NCBI GenBank assembly: GCA_963834225.1
Contig: CAWIAT010000009.1
Location: 744,001-808,000 of the forward strand
Reading direction: 5' to 3'
DNA: 64,000 nucleotides
Source: Oryzobacter sp963834225
GTDB lineage: Bacteria > Actinomycetota > Actinomycetes > Actinomycetales > Dermatophilaceae
Made by a program: the position numbers and the translations under genes. This document shows positions 63,741 through 64,000 of this stretch, piece by piece. The first letter of the stretch is position 1. Each line of letters starts with the position of its first letter. Under the pieces are notes generated by a model. The model was not told the origin of the DNA. It did no database searches and saw only the letters and a program-made list of their open reading frames with translations.

Positions 63741-64000
63741 CCGTCCATTCTGCCCCGGCCACCGCCGGAGCGTCCGGCGCCCTCGCGACGCGGGCCACCA
63801 CCCTGGCGACCGAAGCGGCCGGCGGGACGGGGGCCGCGCGGGCCACCCTGGCCGCCACGGCGCTTCGGGTTGCCCTCGAGGATCGGACGCCACACGTGGT
63901 CGGGGACCGGGACGCCGCTCGGCGCGCGGCCACCCATGGACTGCACCGTGGCGTCGCCCGGGGCGACCTTCGCGGTGAGGGCCTCGGCGCCGGCACCCTC
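63737..64000 (-). CDS. C-terminal tail of a probable DEAD-box RNA helicase (partial)
   Basis: The frame is open to the right edge, so only about 87 residues are visible. It reads ALTAKVAPGDATVQSMGGR, then VPDHVWRPILEGNPKRRGG and a tail rich in Gly and Arg (RGG-like) ending GGGRGRMDG. Such tails end actinobacterial DEAD-box RNA helicases, but the motor is outside the window, so the name is provisional. The stop overlaps the YqgE start. Confidence 0.5.
   Translation of the reverse strand, partial: EGAGAEALTAKVAPGDATVQSMGGRAPSGVPVPDHVWRPILEGNPKRRGGQGGPRGPRPAGRFGRQGGGPRREGAGRSGGGRGRMDG

Overview
This is a high-GC (roughly 70% or more) chromosomal segment from an actinomycete, most plausibly a member of Micrococcales near the Intrasporangiaceae. 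The support for this is very strong third-position G/C, many GTG starts, ATGA/GTGA stop-start overlaps, the murI - MBL hydrolase - rph - rdgB order known from mycobacteria, orn next to tRNA-His, and actinobacterial families (DUF3039, DUF2017 beside clpS, PrsW, DUF222-HNH). The family-level placement is an inference. No prophage, insertion sequence, CRISPR array or secondary-metabolite cluster is visible.

Layout: 1-4 kb holds the tail of a recQ gene, a yczE/MocR divergent pair and tesB. 4.1-11.8 kb is a four-gene MacB/LolCDE-like ABC operon on the minus strand. 11.9-18.4 kb is the treX-treY-treZ operon that makes trehalose from glycogen. 18.5-26.7 kb carries a WYL regulator/epoxide hydrolase pair, an SDR, an acyl-CoA dehydrogenase/TetR pair with a clear operator, and a methyltransferase, epimerase and glycosyltransferase. 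26.7-36.8 kb has ettA, an SSB paralogue, two dynamin-like GTPase genes, thpR, tRNA-Arg, an M20 peptidase, a PrsW protease, orn and tRNA-His. 36.9-44.3 kb has an MFS/SDR/TetR efflux module, a CopC-like protein, tRNA-Lys, a UvrA paralogue, a DUF3618 protein, bcp and tRNA-Leu. 44.3-48.9 kb is rdgB, rph, an MBL-ASCH fusion, murI, DUF2017 and clpS. 48.9-58.9 kb contains the homogentisate route for tyrosine (hmgA, an unknown gene, fahA, and hppD with an Lrp regulator), interrupted by an HNH nuclease gene with an SOS-like box and RDD, DUF427 and hydrolase genes. 59-64 kb has a helicase, a secreted M43 metalloprotease, a repeat protein, DUF3039, YqgE and the tail of a probable DEAD-box helicase.

How the genes work together: treXYZ debranches glycogen, converts the chain end to a trehalosyl unit and releases trehalose. 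hppD-hmgA-fahA degrade tyrosine to fumarate and acetoacetate. No glutathione-type maleylacetoacetate isomerase is present; a conserved unknown gene overlaps fahA in its place. The rph/rdgB/murI block includes an Rv1339-like phosphodiesterase fused to an ASCH domain. That fusion, the unknown protein next to fahA, and an ABC ATPase carrying an AbrB-like tail are the most novel-looking items.

Caution: about 30 single-base frameshifts break otherwise well-conserved genes, concentrated at 26.5-43.6 kb. Most look like sequencing or assembly errors, because housekeeping genes (orn, ettA, a uvrA paralogue) are hit and every domain is intact once the frame is restored. Affected genes are annotated over their full reconstructed extent.
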